This document shows positions 34,161 to 46,829 of a DNA stretch of 64,000 nucleotides, piece by piece. The translations under genes were made by a program, and so were the position numbers. The notes under the pieces are model-generated. The model did no database searches, was not told the DNA's origin, and saw nothing but the letters and a program-made list of their open reading frames with translations. How positions within the stretch are numbered: position 1 is the stretch's first letter; each line of letters starts with the position of its first letter. The stretch covers positions 12,780,413-12,844,412 of the forward strand of contig OX465107.1 in assembly GCA_949987565.1 (NCBI GenBank), written 5' to 3'. The DNA is from Luidia sarsii (Eukaryota > Echinodermata > Asteroidea > Paxillosida > Luidiidae).

Positions 34161-36419
34161 AGATTTTCAAATTTTTGTGCGCCCGCTAATTATAGCCAAC
34201 CTTGGAAAAAATCACTGCAAGCAAGGTACTAAGACTAAGAGTCCCCCCCCCCAACTACAAGGTTTATTGACATTTGACACTCTTTCCAATTTCCATCCAC
34301 TTCTCTTTCCTTCAACCAGCATGAATTAAACAAACAGTCACAAAGAAAACTGAGCCACAGCATCACAGACCAATTTCTTTTTTGGCAAAACATTTGTTTT
34401 GGACAGCCCCCCCTGCACAGTTTTTCCTCGACGTATTTTTTTGTGCGCTCAGAATCAAGACAAAATCTTTTGTCGACAGCAGCCATGATTTGTTTATCCA
34501 GGTAAAGACAAGATTAGGCACCACCTATTAAGTGGAGTCCCATGCAGACGTTTCAAATTGATGTCTGATTCCAACAATGTCCGGTCGTAAACTCGGAATC
34601 TTTTTTTTCATAGGGCCCAATGAATTCGGTAGGGGGGGGGGGGGAGAAGCGAAATCCTTGAAAGGGTCTTGAGTTCTCCGAAGGTTCCCCTTTGGAGTTG
34701 AAAACCCAAGTGTTGCACTTAATTTTCTTAGGAAATGGTCCCAAGGGGCACAGCCCCACAGAATAATGGTCCTCAGTCAGCTGATTGTCATATCGGATTG
34801 TGGTACGGTAGCACCCGCAGGCAACAATACTTTCCCCATAAAGATTTACAAATACTGACTGAGAGGACTTACAGTTACATGTAAAATGTAAGATGATACT
34901 ACCGGTAATTTTCAAAACTTTGGAAATTTCCCAAACCTATCTGCAAACCTGCAAAGATTGGGAGATTCTTGAAGTGCATTGCAAGTAACACACAAAAAAG
35001 ACTGACTTAAATGACGAAAGTTGTACCATTTTTTCAAAAATTCAGCATGGGCCTCAGGGCCTGATGTTTGAATGCAAGCAGTAGCAGGACCTTGCTGTAA
35101 AGATGGGAGAGTCGTGAAACCGTAGGCCTAAATCTCATTGATTGCTGGTGTCTCTCCCTTCTGTGAATCTGCAGAGTCTATCCGTTTAATTTCCACAGTT
35201 TGGATAGCAGTAGCATAAACTTTCTTTGATTCGGACTTTTGTGGGGAAAGGGCCTGCTAGGATCGAAACACCGGGCTCTCTGAAATGTTGAAACTTGCCG
35301 TTTTGATCACTGAAGGCATTGAGCGGTAATCATCAATTTAATTTGTGCATGCGTGGTCTCTGAACTTTGGTCAGCCGGCTTGCAACTTTGTGGCTTCCCC
35401 TCATTGATGTTTTTTATAATTGACGCAAATGATATATCATAACCAAAATGGCACAAATTTGCTCTTTAAGGTTGAATGCCAACCCTTCTTGAACCTTCAA
35501 TATAGCACGATCCGTGTTAGATTTCCAAAGCAAGAGGGGTGGCTATCGGAGCTGATGAATTGGCACAATCATCTCCCCCCATCACCTGTGTGTGTGTTCA
35601 GTCAGATGGGTTATATCAATGATGCTGTCATCCAATCTGTATCTGCATGTACAGTGTCTGTATGCCGGGGTGCACTTGTCAGTTGCCGGTTTTGTTTCGT
35701 TTGTGCATACATGTACGTGTACATGTACACGTACATGTATGATGTATGTACACATACTGGACAGGCCAGGACACACGGCAGGACGCCGTGTGCTGTAATG
35801 AGGCTGTCTTCTGAGAGAGTGAGACAAGGGCCAGCCTTGCTTCAACAGCTGTCTCAACTAACCTCAGGGGGAGGAGGAGGGAGGAGGAGGTGGAGGAGGA
35901 GGAGTGCAGGGGGAGATGAGCATCCCTAAAGAGAGAAGGAGCAGTCCTTGGCGGCTGACCCAAGGCCTGCTCAGGACAACAACCTACATGTAGTCTGGTG
36001 TCGTGACCTTTCTCTTGTTGCCTGTCTCAGAACCAAAGGGGGAAGGGGGGCAGGAGCCAGACAAGCGCCCTCTCCCGAAGAGGGAGATGACTTTATTTGG
36101 TCCTTTGTGTCGGTGACTCATGTTTTTGGAGGGAGCCGCAGTAAACCGCTGGCTTGTGTATTACTAGTGCACAGCTCAAAACATGTCTCGGCTGTCGGAA
36201 GTTGAACTTGTTGACACAGAGTGAACCTTCTGGTTGTCTGCTCAAATACTGTATGTACATGCTGATGTGCACAAATTGTATATATGCACACGTGCTGGTG
36301 TGCACGTACAGTACAGTACTCTGAGCGTATTGATATCAGAAACCTCACTGAGCAGGAAAAATGAAAAACTCATCTGTGGTCCACAGACTTTGGGGTGTGT
36401 GTGAGCATGTGTCATGTGG
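34161..36419. other. Non-coding stretch with minor element fragments
   Basis: Diverged GTCAGGCC-type pieces occur at about 35,050-35,095 and 35,250-35,285 (GGCCTGCTAGGATCGAAACA). A GGAGGAGG run lies at 35,870-35,905. No exon is supported. Confidence 0.45.
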
Positions 36420-38600
36420 CATGCTCATACAGTACATGTACATGTACATACCTGGTACTGCTGATACAGTACACGTACATGTACATTTCTATCTGAACAC
36501 ATACACATTGTAGGCGCCCTGCTGTGAGTTTGGATATGACAATGACAGATTGTGACGTACATTTACTGTACCGGTACATGTACATGTAGGCCTAAATGTA
36601 CAGTGTACAATGTACATGCATACCGTACACTTGTACACATGTATGGTGTGCACATGTTGAACATGTACATGTGTGTAAATTGGATGTACATATACATTAT
36701 GTACATGTACATTGTACATACATGTACATTACATGTACCGGTATGTATGTACTCTATAATCGATATGTCTGTAAACATTGGAAACATTCTCCAACACTCA
36801 CAGTATGTATATGTACATGTGTATTGTAGTGTACAGTTCTACGTACACATGTACATATGTACATATAGGCCTAAATGTATACATGACATGTGTATGCAGT
36901 TTACAAATATCTTTTATGAATACAGAGTACCGGTACACTCTGCCTGTCCATTCACCATTGTACATGTTGTACATGTACATGTACTGTACTTGTACACATA
37001 CATGTACGTGTACGTGTAGTGCAAACATTTGGACATGATATTCTCAGCCAATCATTTTCAGCCAAAGTTGTGTGCAATGGTATTGCTGGCTTCTGTCCAG
37101 CTTGAAGATGCCATCAAATGCCTGTGTGTACATGTACAATTTTGATTATACGTGTGTACTGTATGTGTAGTGTGTACAACCTTAAATACAGTAACTACAT
37201 GTACATGTACATTTACCCTTACACTTATGGTATACATTTGTGTAAATAAATGTACATAATGATGCATTATCAATTTGTAAATTGATTCTGTTAATTGGAA
37301 ATTAATTATAAAAACCATGTACATGTACATGTATACATGTACTTGTAGGTACTGCACTGTATAATACATGTACATGTATGTAAAGAATGCAGCAGACCCT
37401 AAACAGATTGTACTATAAATAATATACCACTACCAGACAGAGTTAATTCTGGTACATGTATACCAGCGTACATGTACATGTACATGTACATGTGTATTGG
37501 CCTTAAATTGCAAGAACTGTACGTACATGTTTGTATAGGCCTACTGTACTACTCATGAGGCTGCTCTGTTTTACCATGGAGGTAGTACCCCCCCCCTCTA
37601 CCTCCATGGTTTTACCTTCCTTGGTTTTACCATGGAGGAATAAGTTTTACCATGGAGGCTCCTCTAGTACCTCCATGGTTTTACCATGGACAGAGGTGCA
37701 CTGCAGAGATGCAACAGCATGAGTGCAGCACATGTGCAGCAGCAATAAACTCCCCAAGTTGGATCGCCCGGGGCTTGAAGGGGACCGAGGAGAAATCTGT
37801 CATCAAGCGACGTCCCGTGTGCAACTACAGTCTTTAGTTCTCAAGCTGATTCACCAGAATTGCTTGATTAGGACATTCTGCACAATTACCAATGAAGGAC
37901 TGAGCACTGCATAGCTCATCCCCCTTTGACAAAAAATTTTGATTTACAATGTACAATGTAAATCCCCCATGGGAGAAGATGCAGCTGAATAAAGTGCAGT
38001 TTGACCGCACCAAAAAAAAACCCAGCTCATACAGCTGTCTAATTTTTTAAAAGAATGCCAGCCATGCGGAGATGTTTTGATGCCGTTCACATCCCGAGGA
38101 GAAAAAGTGTGTACAGTGTCCCCCCCCCCTCAGTAATTGACAGCAGAGGTCGGAAATTCTAGGGGTTTTAATTTGGATTTTGGAGGCTGTCTAGGGCCCC
38201 AGGAAGGATTTACGCTTTGTTTGGGAGCCAGGGAATTTCAGGAAATTCTCTGGGTTTTGTTTTGTACCTGTGTACAAATGTATGCGGTAGTGCTTTAGTT
38301 TAGTAACAGATTTTGGGCATTATTGCTCAAAGGCCATGGCCAAAGGGTTTAATGTACACATGTACATGTACATGTATGTACAGTATGTACATGTACTGAA
38401 CATGTACAGTGTACATGTACATTAAAGTTGGATTGGCAGGGGTTAACATAATATTGTGCATGTTAGACTTCACACACTAACTACATCATACATGTAAATG
38501 TACATGTACATGTACACTCATTGTACACGTTCATGTACATGTACATGTGTACATGTACATGTACATGTGTACATGTACATGTACAATGTAACTGTAAGTG
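36420..38600. repeat. ACATGTAC-dense palindromic microsatellite region
   Basis: The self-complementary hexamer ACATGT/TGTACA occurs dozens of times, singly and as short TACATGTACATG runs. It is densest at 36,420-37,030, 37,320-37,380 and 38,350-38,600, and is mixed with TACCGGTA and TAGGCCTA palindromes. No long homogeneous array forms. Confidence 0.85.
37568..37690. repeat. Nested hairpin of TTTTACCATGGAGG words
   Basis: TTTTACCATGGAGGTAG is followed within about 12 bp by CTACCTCCATGGTTTTACC. The same words recur in alternating orientation up to 37,690, forming two adjacent foldbacks with CCATGG at each centre. Confidence 0.7.
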
Positions 38601-40469
38601 TACATGGTACAGTACTCTATCTGTACTACTACTTGTGCATTATAACATTAGGCCTAGAAACAGTTTGAATTGATACTATGCATGTAGGCCTATACTGTAT
38701 GATTATAAAGGTTATATTATATACATGCATTGACAAGACAGAAGGGGGTTTTCCCATTACAGGGCACCCATATGCATTACTTGTAACAAAAATAGGAATC
38801 TGCTGTAATTTCAGTTGGGACCAAGTCATGCGTGTGCTTCCTGGCTCAGACCAACCCATTTTCTGCGTCACAGAAAATAATAAATAGATTTGCAATGGGG
38901 AGGTCTACAGTCTGCCAGTAAGTTGTACACTTTCGTACATTGCCAAGGTGGTACATGTACATGTACATGCATTCAATTTTTCTCCCCTGTCAGCAGATCC
39001 AATTGCAAGCTCTGAACCCTTAACCCACAAACAGCATGTTTTATTTCACCTCAGCTCAATCCCCCTCTCCTTTAGGCTTTAGCCCAGCGGGACAAACAAC
39101 CCTGCACTGCAGTCTATGCCATTTTTTGTGCTGTGCTCCGTAGGTCTACACTCAAACCAGCCAGCCCCGACCGTATTGCCTTCCAAGTTCCAAGTTCCAT
39201 CCATCCGGGGACCCTGAAAAACACCTTGACCCTTGCGTTGCTGGCAAAGTAATTGTCGTTATGACAATGGCTGTTTTCCCCCTGGGAGAGTGGAGATATT
39301 TTGCTTTTTTTCGGGGGGGGGGGGGGAGTTGCTATGTTTACCTCTCTGGCTTCGGTGTACAAGAAATTGCCATTGACTGAATGTCAACTGACTGAAGTTA
39401 GTTTTCTTTGCAAGTTTTCATTCACTCCATGGAAGTCCACACCGATGCACAACCAATGGCGCTCTCCAGTGTGCAGTGTGCAGTGTGCACAGTCTGTTAG
39501 AGTTGTCATAACAATCCGCTCACCTTTTTGAGCACGGCAAACAAAGCACGCCCAGCTCTCCCCGGTAAAATGGGTGGACTGTTTGCTTCAAAATATTAAT
39601 CTAACCTTCCCTCCTCCCTCCCACCAAGTCTCCGTCTCCAATGCTACGAGTATTTAATCGCAGTCGCTGTGCTCGATCCAGTATATCTGGAAAAGGCTGC
39701 CAACGTTGTTGATGGCCTTCGGACTTGTCGCGACCCGGCTAACCCGCCACGCACACGCGATACGATGAGCTTCCACTCCGTCTGTCAAACTTGCATGAGT
39801 CGGACAGTGACGACTGTGTAAAGATAGCCGTGTGACAAGAGAAGGGTTGCGCTATTGAAACCAGCCGGGAAGAGTTGCATATAAGCCCTTGTACAAGAAG
39901 TTGTAGCAACAACCACTTCACAATCCACGTGCAAGCTTCATAATTTATATAGCACCCTGCCCAACTACTGTAGTTGGCCTATTTGGTAAAGACTGAAACA
40001 TTTTGTGAGTCAGTCTGCCCAGATGTCAAAATGGAGCGATTACCGACACCTATATGTACCGCAAAAGCTTGTACCGGTACTTTCTCCACACTTCATTTTT
40101 TTTAAGGAAGACTGTGTGTGTATTGGGGGCATCAATCGCATGTTATCACTATCAGTATCACTATCAGTGCCGAGACTGAGAGTATCATACTGCTCCTACA
40201 ACTATCACTAACACTTCAGATAACAAACATTCCTGTGGTATTCTGGAGGGTCACTGGAAAGTCTTGGAGAATCAAAACTTGGCGAAGTAGTTCATGAGTC
40301 TAAAGAGAAAAGGTTTAGGGCCCACTGTCAGCTTTTTAGATTTGTCGTGGTGTTTATCCCCCCCCCCCCCCCCCGCCTAAAAAATGGAAAAGATTTTATG
40401 AAATCCTGTAAACCAGAGTCATCTCCATAAACAATGTGACAAGGCATAGTTATGTAGATAAAATTTTCA
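38601..40469. other. Mostly unique non-coding stretch
   Basis: No exon could be supported. There is a GTGCAGTGTGCAGTGTGCA run at 39,469-39,488, G and C homopolymers at about 39,315 and 40,357, and a CACTATCAGTATCACTATCA repeat at about 40,147-40,167. Confidence 0.45.
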
Positions 40470-41120
40470 ACAAATTAGAAGGCCTGATGTTTCCGCGGGA
40501 ACAGGAGCTTTCTCAAAGGCCATCCCGCCTTTGAGAAAGCTCCTGGTGGGATGTGAACGTTAAAGGGGAATGAAACCCAGAAAAAAATGTTGGCTTATCT
40601 GATTGGGTGTTAAAAACAACAGGTTATTACCTATGTACTACTCACCTACGAGTTTCATAAAGATGGAAAAATCATGGAATTCATGTCTCTTGTCCTTGTT
40701 GGGAACTGCATCTATGGAAAGATTTCCCCAGTTTTTTCCTGCTGGCATTTTGACATCCAAAAGCTTGGCAGTACACCATCGTTCAGCTCGCGAGTGTATA
40801 ACTGCACGCAGTATATACATGAAGTAGGGGTACATGTACATCTGTCCGGGCCCATGCAGGAGTTTTCCGTTGCGATGACATACCCCCCGCAGTGACTGGC
40901 GGGCCATTCAAAAAGATGGCGGTTTGCGAGAATGTGAATTCCATGATATTCCCCTCTTTATGAAACTTGTAGGTGAGTAGCACATAGGTAACTGTAGGTT
41001 GTTTTTAACACCCCAAGCAGATAAGCCAACATTTTTCTCTGGGTTTCATTCCCCTTTAAGAGATAAATTTTGCATTCTGGCGATTGAGCCAGTGAGCAAT
41101 TTGCAACAACGTTATTTGTA
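40470..41120. repeat. GTCAGGCC element split by a TTAA-flanked MITE
   Basis: The left part (GGCCTGATGTTTCC ... CTTTGAGAAAGCTCCTGGTG) ends at GTGAACGTTAA at 40,563. The right part resumes after the MITE at 41,056 with TTAAGAG, then TTTTGCATTCTGG and GAGCAATTTGCAAC. Rejoined in order, these match the layout of the 13,289 copy. The MITE therefore inserted at the element's own TTAA. Confidence 0.75.
40564..41055. mobile_element. TTAA-flanked MITE with ~110-bp inverted repeats (AGGGGAATGAAACCC ends)
   Basis: Left AGGGGAATGAAACCCAGA and right TCTGGGTTTCATTCCCCT are followed inward by matching arms of about 110 bp (ATGTTGGCTTATCTGATT; CACCTACGAGTTTCATAAAG). TTAA occurs at 40,560-40,563 and 41,056-41,059. 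The 492-bp element is non-coding. The interior includes AAAAGATGGCGGTTTG, a YY1-like word. A second copy is at 60,749-61,230. Confidence 0.88.
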
Positions 41121-41889
41121 GTGCTGCATTTGTGACTGATTGAACGTGTGCACAATCCCAGGGAGATTTGGGAAGCGTGCCACAGAGCTATGCGGATGTT
41201 TACCCGGTACTCCCCTATCCCAGTTCCCTGCTGCCCCCTTTTCATTCTGCATGACAGGACGTCAGCCGTGCTGTTGGATCTCGTACCCAGCACTGCCAAC
41301 AGTTTCAGCTGTTCACATGTGCAGCACAGAGACCTACTATTAATTACGTGCACGCAGACTGTTCTCACTGACAGGTCACAGTCCCTCCGGGTGTCGAAAC
41401 TAGCCTTTCCAAATTTTCCATTTTTCATTATCATTAAAAAAAAATAAAAAATCACAAATCAGTTTGAGCCTAAAAGTACCTGCTTAGATTTAAATCTGAT
41501 CTGGCCCTAAACATTTTTGAGATTTGCATTTTGGTCCTTTGAATAAGCGTTTGACTTGTTTACCACAGATTTACTTAGTCGAATGAAAACAGAGGCACTA
41601 GTTTCTTTGCCCGCAGCCTGTATCCTTCAGAGTTACTTTCAGAGCCATCCCAAGAATTTAATCTTTGATACTGTACTACCGGGCATTATATTTCTTCCGC
41701 AAATTTTAAGCAACGAAAATCGGGTTGCGTATTTCTCTCAGTCCTGCTTCTCTCCCCCTCCCTCTTTTTCGTAACAACCCAATGAAAGCCACACAGGCTG
41801 GGAATTTCTAAACAGTTTATGGAAGGAGAAAAGGCAGTGACAGGAGGAAGGCATGGGCATTGGTGAAACTGAAAGCCCATTGCGATCAA

Positions 41890-42305
41890 GAACAGTGATT
41901 CCCAATGATTCTGTTGACAGAAATGACTCTGTCATTCTGCCTCTAGGGACCAGTCCTGACGGGTGCCGGGAATCAAAGCATCAAGCGCTCCGGCGTGATT
42001 TACGTTCGCGATTCAAAAATCAATTTTATTTCGTGTTCAGACGCAAAAAGCTCACTAATAAGCGTGATTTGAATCGCGATCCAAATCGCAGTCCTGCTTG
42101 CTGTTTTTTGGACACAGGGCGATTATTTGCCGGGTGGTGTGTGGATGCTATTGAAAAGAGGAAATTAAAAAGTTACATCCCACAATTCCATGCGCGTACC
42201 GGTAGATCTCTTGCTCACATTTCAGGCATGCGCAGTTCTTACCGAATCTGATCGGTTTTTGAATCGTGATCCACTTTTCGATTTTTTTCTAATTGGGAAC
42301 GCACC
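41890..42305. repeat. AATCGCGATTC-type dispersed element
   Basis: It contains TTCGCGATTCAAAAATC, GTGATTTGAATCGCGATCC, CACATTTCAGGCATGCGCA and GATCCACTTTTCGATTTTTT, ending GGGAACGCACCT. The right half matches 63,170-63,318 in the same order. Non-coding; exact borders are uncertain. Confidence 0.55.
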
Positions 42306-43197
42306 TATTATTGAGATTTTGCATTTGGAATTTTGGATCATTAATTTTAACCACTTCGCACGGGCCCTCCGAAACCGGACCCCAGTATTGACCAAGTTTT
42401 CAGCAAAGACTCTTTCCAGCCTACCACAAAACAGTATGCAGCATGACTGACAAAAGCCACACCAACGTCTGAATCGCTTGTACAAACAGGGAATCCTTAT
42501 TGATTGTTTTCACTGGCATTTATTGTTCCCGATTGTTGAGCGATGGTACATTGTAGGTCCTGGTATAGTAGTTTGCAATGCTACAGTTTTAGTTATTACA
42601 TGAACATAGGCTTGACTCTTTTACAAGGACACTTTTTAGCCATTATAAACCAATCAGTGGGTGATCCAGTGTGCACAACAGCATGTACATGTATGGTGCA
42701 CAGTTGCACATCTCCTGAATGTGATACGGCTGCAGCTTCTACTGTAGTACTGAAAAAATACACAGGGGCAGGAACAATTTCAAGCTCCAGGCGACTTTTT
42801 TTTTTTTTTCACTTTGCAAATTCACACACGGAAGGCCACTTTGACAGGCCCTACATGTAACACATGTGGTGTGGTGCAAGAGAGATTTACTCAGTTTATT
42901 AATAGGTAATTGGTTAATTGGCATTCTCATAGTTCAATGAAAAAAAACACCTATTTGCCAGGGGAGCGGCACTAGCAAGTTTTCATTTGAGAGTTGGGAC
43001 CCCAGTCTGGTGGCCCTGTGCATGTTTAGACTTTGTAGAGATGGTCCCTTTGGTACACTGGAAGCATGGCCCCCAAAGAACCTCCAAACAAACTGGCATT
43101 CTTGGGAGGTGCCAGACTGTCAACTGCCAGAGAAGTCTTGAAGGCAATGGTGGGAGTGGTGCATCCATGGGACAAGGCAAGGGAGCAACAAGGTTAA
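42306..43197. other. Unique non-coding stretch
   Basis: No repeat family or exon was recognised apart from a T11 run near 42,798. Confidence 0.4.
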
Positions 43198-43568
43198 AGG
43201 CCCAATACAACATTGTGAAGATCGGAAAACATCTATATGCACAGATTTCCTTCTAATTTACACAGTTTGTAGATGGTCATGATATAATCTTCATGTTGAA
43301 ATCTTACGGTCTGGGATGCTGTACTTCCCTAGAAATCTTCACTCAAACATCGACAAATACATGTACTGTAGTTTATTACTTGCATGTAATAAACTATTTC
43401 TTACACTGTCTACAGAATAGTGCAAAATCCGTGACGTTTTTTTTTTTACCTTTTTCTACTTTCTCAGATCACCATTTAAGCTAAAACCTTTGCAGGATTG
43501 CATTTTTTGGATGTTTAACACATAAACTGTGGCAATCTTTTGACCTTTACCAATGTTGTATAGGGCCT
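43198..43568. mobile_element. TTAA-flanked MITE (AGGCCCAATACAACATTG ends)
   Basis: The left AGGCCCAATACAACATTG and right CAATGTTGTATAGGGCCT ends are directly flanked by TTAA (43,194-43,197 and 43,569-43,572). The 371-bp element has no coding capacity. The right end of another copy opens the window at 1-137. The ends resemble those of the 9,435/62,417 family. Confidence 0.85.
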
Positions 43569-43800
43569 TTAAGCAGAGTTAGCAGAAGTCTTTGCATTCC
43601 CTGGGCAGTGCACATTCATATCTGTCTCCCCCCTAGATATGACAGCTGTGTGGCCTACTAAAATACAAATTTCAAACTCCTAGTTGTGAGGAAACCATGG
43701 AGAGACATCGTTTCCCCAAGACGTCCTCTCTTACTAATTAAAATGAATCCCTCTCTAAGACTGTACTTACCGTAGTTCTAGGTCTTCTGGCAACATTGTG

Positions 43801-44000
43801 NNNNNNNNNNNNNNNNNNNNNNNNNNNNNNNNNNNNNNNNNNNNNNNNNNNNNNNNNNNNNNNNNNNNNNNNNNNNNNNNNNNNNNNNNNNNNNNNNNNN
43901 NNNNNNNNNNNNNNNNNNNNNNNNNNNNNNNNNNNNNNNNNNNNNNNNNNNNNNNNNNNNNNNNNNNNNNNNNNNNNNNNNNNNNNNNNNNNNNNNNNNN
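43801..44000. other. Assembly gap, 200 N
   Basis: Exactly 200 undetermined bases, probably a standard-size placeholder of unknown true length. Open frames running through it are meaningless. Confidence 0.99.
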
Positions 44001-45149
44001 GCCATGGTTGGATGGACAATTTGGACAAATGAACACTCGTTTCATTAGTGTAGGGCTCAGTACTCATAATCTCACCATTGGGGATGAGAACGGGAAGTCA
44101 TCCATGCACAGGGAAATGGAAGTCTCACTTTTCGTCAAGAAGTGCAGTATGTGCAGTACATGCATGGGGTACATACATGTACATGTACATGTACATACCC
44201 CATGCATATGCTTCCTGCAATGTCTTGTAATGTACTGTACAGTAACTGAGCACGCTTTTCTGTCTACAGTCAGTCATTGCCCCCTGGCCTTTTCCCCTCT
44301 CTTCCTGGGAGTGATTGTGCCAGGTGATTTTCAAGATATGAGTGCTCTCCAGAGACATATTTCCCTGCACCTTTTCTAAGGCTGACCCCCCCTTCCTAAT
44401 TGAGACAAAACATCTGTGTGTCTGGCTGCAGACCCTCGGTTTGTTGCAGAATAAGGTTTGGAATGGCTGATGCTGTGATGCCGAAGGTTTTCTGGGACAG
44501 TCTAGAGTGGGCAGATGTGGAGTTAGGCCCTACCACTTGGATTGGTAGACCAAAAAGTTCCAGCGACCATATTTGCTTTCCTCCCTGGTTTGTCCATGGT
44601 GTCAGTGGCCCTGGGATTGGAAATTGTAAAGAGGCAGGGGTTGACCGAATATACTGGCACTAGAATGAGATTTGAAGGTGTTCATGGGGAGAATAGGTTT
44701 GCGGTGACACCATGTAAAATTCTCTCTATTGTGAGTATGTCTGGTTCCGAAAAGAACCGGAGGAACTTGACGTTTTGAGCAGTGTGCTCTGTTTGTCTTC
44801 AGGCAGGAGGCATACCGGTAGCCATGCAGCAATCCAGGTCAATGTCCCATGTGGGCTACCCAACTTGAGTCTGGGAATGTGAATGGCCCTTAGTTACAGT
44901 GTCATGTCTTAATTAGTCATCGGTTGTGGATGCAAAGAAAGAGACATCTTTGCCTGCTCATCCAGGGATGCCTCAGTTTTTATTTATTGCCCCTTAGGGA
45001 GATTGAGATACTGCACCCCATGACAAATTGAGATGCCACACTGGGCCTGATGCCCACGCTCATTAATCCCTGTGACGTAGATTCTCTTTTGGAGCCCATT
45101 TTTTTTTTTTTGGGGGGGGTTAAGAATCCGTGTAGTTGTATACAAAAAT
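44001..45149. other. Unique non-coding stretch after the gap
   Basis: No exon is supported. A palindrome, GGGTACATACATGTACATGT, lies at about 44,167-44,200 with its mirror; it is a local hairpin of ACATGT words. Confidence 0.45.
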
Positions 45150-45332
45150 AGGAAGGCTTGATGTTTCAACTTTCAATCCTCCTAGCAGAACCTTTCTCAA
45201 AGTCAAAGGCAGGAGGGTTGAGAAAGCCAGGCTTTGAGAATGGTCCTGCTAGGATCGAAACGTCAGGCTCTACCAATTTTTGATGTTTGCTTTTTGGGCA
45301 TTTTAGTCAGTAAGCAGTTTGCAACACTTTTG
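45150..45332. repeat. GTCAGGCC element, near-complete copy
   Basis: The order is GGCTTGATGTTTC, CCTAGCAGAACCTTTCTCAA, GCTTTGAGAATGGTCCTGC, TAGGATCGAAACGTCAGGC, then the tail TTTTAGTCAGTAAGCAGTTT and GCAACACTTTTGCATAT. It is similar in layout to 13,289-13,483. Confidence 0.85.
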
Positions 45333-45414
45333 CATATATTGGGGGTATTATAGAACAAAGTAATTTTTTTAGATGATAGACTAGGTTCTGTTAGGACTGG
45401 AATGATTGACAGGT

Positions 45415-45540
45415 GATGCGGATGGATGGTTATGGGTGGAAGGGTGGATGGAAGCATGGATGGATGGATGGATGGATGGATGGATTGATATGAATGATAG
45501 ATATATGGATAATGAATGAATAGATAGATGGATTGTCAGA
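45415..45540. repeat. (GGAT)n-type tetranucleotide repeat
   Basis: Imperfect ATGG/GATA repeats: TGGATGGATGGATGGATGGA, then GATAGATATATGGATAATGA. A simple sequence repeat without coding meaning. Confidence 0.85.
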
Positions 45541-45956
45541 GGGAAGGATGAAGATGATACCCTTGGCATTGGTCTTTGCTGTGATCGATGAGATGCAGAT
45601 GATAAGGAGATAACCCTTAGACCAGCTCAGCTGCCTGTGGTCATTCAGCATCAGTGTCCTTTTTGAGGTCAGCCACAGCAGGGGTGCTAGACAGATATTG
45701 ATAGAGCCTAGGGAGTGTTTATTTTCTCTTGCCCTGAGGAAGTCTAGCGCTACCAGGCGATGCACAGAAATCATAGTGTATCACAACTTACATGTACGAT
45801 GGGTTATCCATCGTAAGTTGAGTTACGATACATGTACATGTACATCGTAAGGCTTCATGAAATCCACCCCAGGACATGTATGGAACTTGTGTGGTGCGAA
45901 CAGAGATCAGAACTGCCCCGTGGTCCTCCGATTCTGAAACACCAGCCTAGGCTATA

Positions 45957-46251
45957 GGCCTTTTCACACTGTTCGTAATCTCAGGGTTTGTACCGGTAGC
46001 ATGCTCTAGCCGGATCGAAATCAACCCTGGCAGGGACCAGGGTTGAAAAACTCGATCCGAATTGAAATTGCAATTTTTTAAGCTTGAACCGGGTCGAAGA
46101 TGAGAGGGTGAACCGCCCCGAGTTGAGTTCACTACCGCCGATCCGGGTTGAGTTGTGTGGCTCGACCCGTGTCGAAGACAACCCTGGCTGAACCGGGGCA
46201 GATCCGGGTTGGATTCAACACGGTTTGAAGCGGAGATAGTGTGAAAAGGCC
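45957..46251. mobile_element. Inverted-repeat element (GGCCTTTTCACACT ends)
   Basis: The left GGCCTTTTCACACT and right AGTGTGAAAAGGCC ends form a perfect 14-bp inverted repeat around 295 bp. The interior contains repeated words in both orientations (CAACCCTGGC, GATCCGGGTTG, CTCGATCCG). Non-coding; no clear target duplication was identified. Confidence 0.75.
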
Positions 46252-46829
46252 TTATCATACTAGGGCTGTAGGGTTTTCATGGCCGCACAAATTCAAGATT
46301 GGCTTTACATGTATCTGAAGTTTTCCTAAATCAGCACTCTATTCCAAGTTTAATATGAAATGCTCACCAGGAATGTCAGTAACAAACTTATAATTTGAGA
46401 CCCAACAGGAGAGAGAGAGAGTCTGTCCTGTGCTACATTGTAGGCTCGGGCAAATGGAGGCAAGTCCGTCTTGAGATGACTAGTGAAAACAGGAATTAAT
46501 TGAACCATTGTTCCAGGAACGTCAAGCGTTGCTTTCATGGAAAAAAAAGAAAACTAACAGGCAGGCTGCACTTTTTACACAAACGAAGGAACAGCACCAA
46601 AGAAAAAGGAAAACAAAAATCAAGAGCCGTGGGTCACATCAGGATGTCTACCTCATCTTGAGCTCTCTTATGAGCCCTTCCCTAGAACTCCAAGGGAGGT
46701 TCATCTGGCATAGTGCAATACACTGTGATAACCAGCATGTGGCTGCCATGCCAAGCAGTGCAGCGCAGAACACCTCAGCAGCAATAAGGCCAAAGATCAG
46801 CCCTCCGGAAGGACTCAAAACTCTTGTTC

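Noticed and set aside
33856..34329. Gly-Leu-Ala-Asn repeat protein
   Set aside because: It is a 12-bp minisatellite; the frame has no conserved flanks.
43738..44379. Open frames across the N run
   Set aside because: They consist mainly of undetermined bases in an assembly gap.
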